Positions 44,386-44,799 of a stretch of DNA of 44,799 nt are shown here, piece by piece. Numbering within the stretch: the first letter of the stretch is position 1; each line of letters starts with the position of its first letter. Both the position numbers and the translations under genes were made by a program. Origin of the DNA: Phoronis australis (lineage: Eukaryota; Phoronida; Phoronidae); NCBI GenBank assembly GCA_002633005.1, contig NMRA01000012.1, positions 1,659,911 through 1,704,709 on the forward strand. The letters are read 5' to 3'. The notes under the pieces were generated by a model. That model was given only the letters and a program-made list of their open reading frames with translations, searched no databases and was not told the DNA's origin.

Positions 44386-44799
44386 CCTTGACTCTGCCAC
44401 CATGACTGCTTCTCTCCCACAGGACAAGGTGGACAGAGCTTCCAACCTCCTGCCCGACTTCCAAAAGCGCCGCAAGGTTACTCTTCGTGACCTTCAATCC
44501 CTCATTGGCCTACTAAACTTCGCCTGCTCCGTCATCGTGCCCGGCCGCGCCTTCCTGCGCCGACTCATCAACCTCACCATCGGCATTTCGAGACCAGACC
44601 ACTTTGTCACTCTCAATAAAGAAGCTAGAGCGGACCTTCGGGCTTGGTCCATCTTTCTCCGAGGCTTCAATGGGAAAACACTGTTCCTATTCGACGAGTG
44701 GACATCTTCAGACACCATCAAACTGTACTCTGATGCTGCGGGCTCCAACGGGGGTTTTGCTGCGACATTGGGAGCTTCCTGGTTTGCCTGCCCGTGGCC
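44386..44799 (+). pseudogene. DIRS-type retrotransposon, reverse transcriptase/RNase H part (runs off the edge)
   Basis: The plus-strand frame is open from 44342 to the window end. From about LDSATMTASLPQDKVDRA the sequence follows the linker after the reverse transcriptase of DIRS1-like elements. VTLRDLQSLIGLLNFACSVI then PGRAFLRRLINL is the conserved 'l.sL.G.LnFac.vi.pGR.flRrl' motif. IKLYSDAAGSNGGFAA supplies the first RNase H aspartate. DIRS elements replicate through RNA and integrate with a tyrosine recombinase, which would lie to the right. Similarity starts abruptly near 44386, with no polymerase core upstream, so the copy is 5'-truncated or broken here. GC content rises sharply at this boundary, as expected for a recent insertion. 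Confidence 0.8.

Overview
This is an intron- and transposon-rich animal genome window. It is AT-rich, has spliced genes with kilobase introns, no bacterial operons, and single N characters marking contig joins (6502, 12387, 20845, 37449). Several features point to a marine invertebrate deuterostome (hemichordate, echinoderm or amphioxus-like), though this is inference: a Toll-like leucine-rich-repeat receptor start coded in one block, CR1/L2-type and DIRS-type retroelement relics, many foldback and MITE families, and frequent 'taggcct' words. I cannot name the species.

Host genes. Three loci can be supported. (1) A secreted CUB-domain protein on the minus strand occupies 18217 down past position 161. 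It has three phase-compatible exons: 18217-18133 (ATG, signal peptide), 13722-13535 (first half of the CUB fold) and 365-161 (second half). The rest lies off the left edge. (2) A Toll-like/LRR receptor fragment (6062-6501, plus strand) lies inside the second intron of the CUB gene and is cut by a one-N gap. (3) A candidate neuropeptide precursor on the minus strand has two exons, 37877-37712 and 35644-35445. It carries a signal peptide, a ...QYWNFVRY-GKR amidation/cleavage cassette, several dibasic sites and a C-terminal cysteine pair. It may be a divergent RYamide/luqin-like precursor and is the most interesting gene here.

Mobile and repetitive DNA fills the rest. 10.1-13.3 kb holds a foldback element built of AACTTAAGTTTT words and a near-duplicate segment abutting a gap, probably a false duplication. 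15.4-17.7 kb is a tandem array whose ~147-bp subunits each carry a CTCF-like CCACTAGGGGGCGC word. 25.2-29.3 kb is a CR1-like relic split by a 2.7-kb DNA element; an adjacent copy preserves the empty target site. 29.55-33.98 kb is a 4.4-kb TIR element with exact GGTATT flanks, a broken THAP zinc finger and a nested ~270-bp-arm foldback. 37.2-38.7 kb has a 15-bp GTGCAC array and a TIR pair around the neuropeptide first exon. 39.0-39.45 kb is a large inverted repeat, 42.1 kb holds another reverse-transcriptase relic, and the window ends inside a DIRS-type reverse transcriptase/RNase H reading frame.

Most other open frames of 60-130 codons look like chance or repeat-derived frames and are left out.
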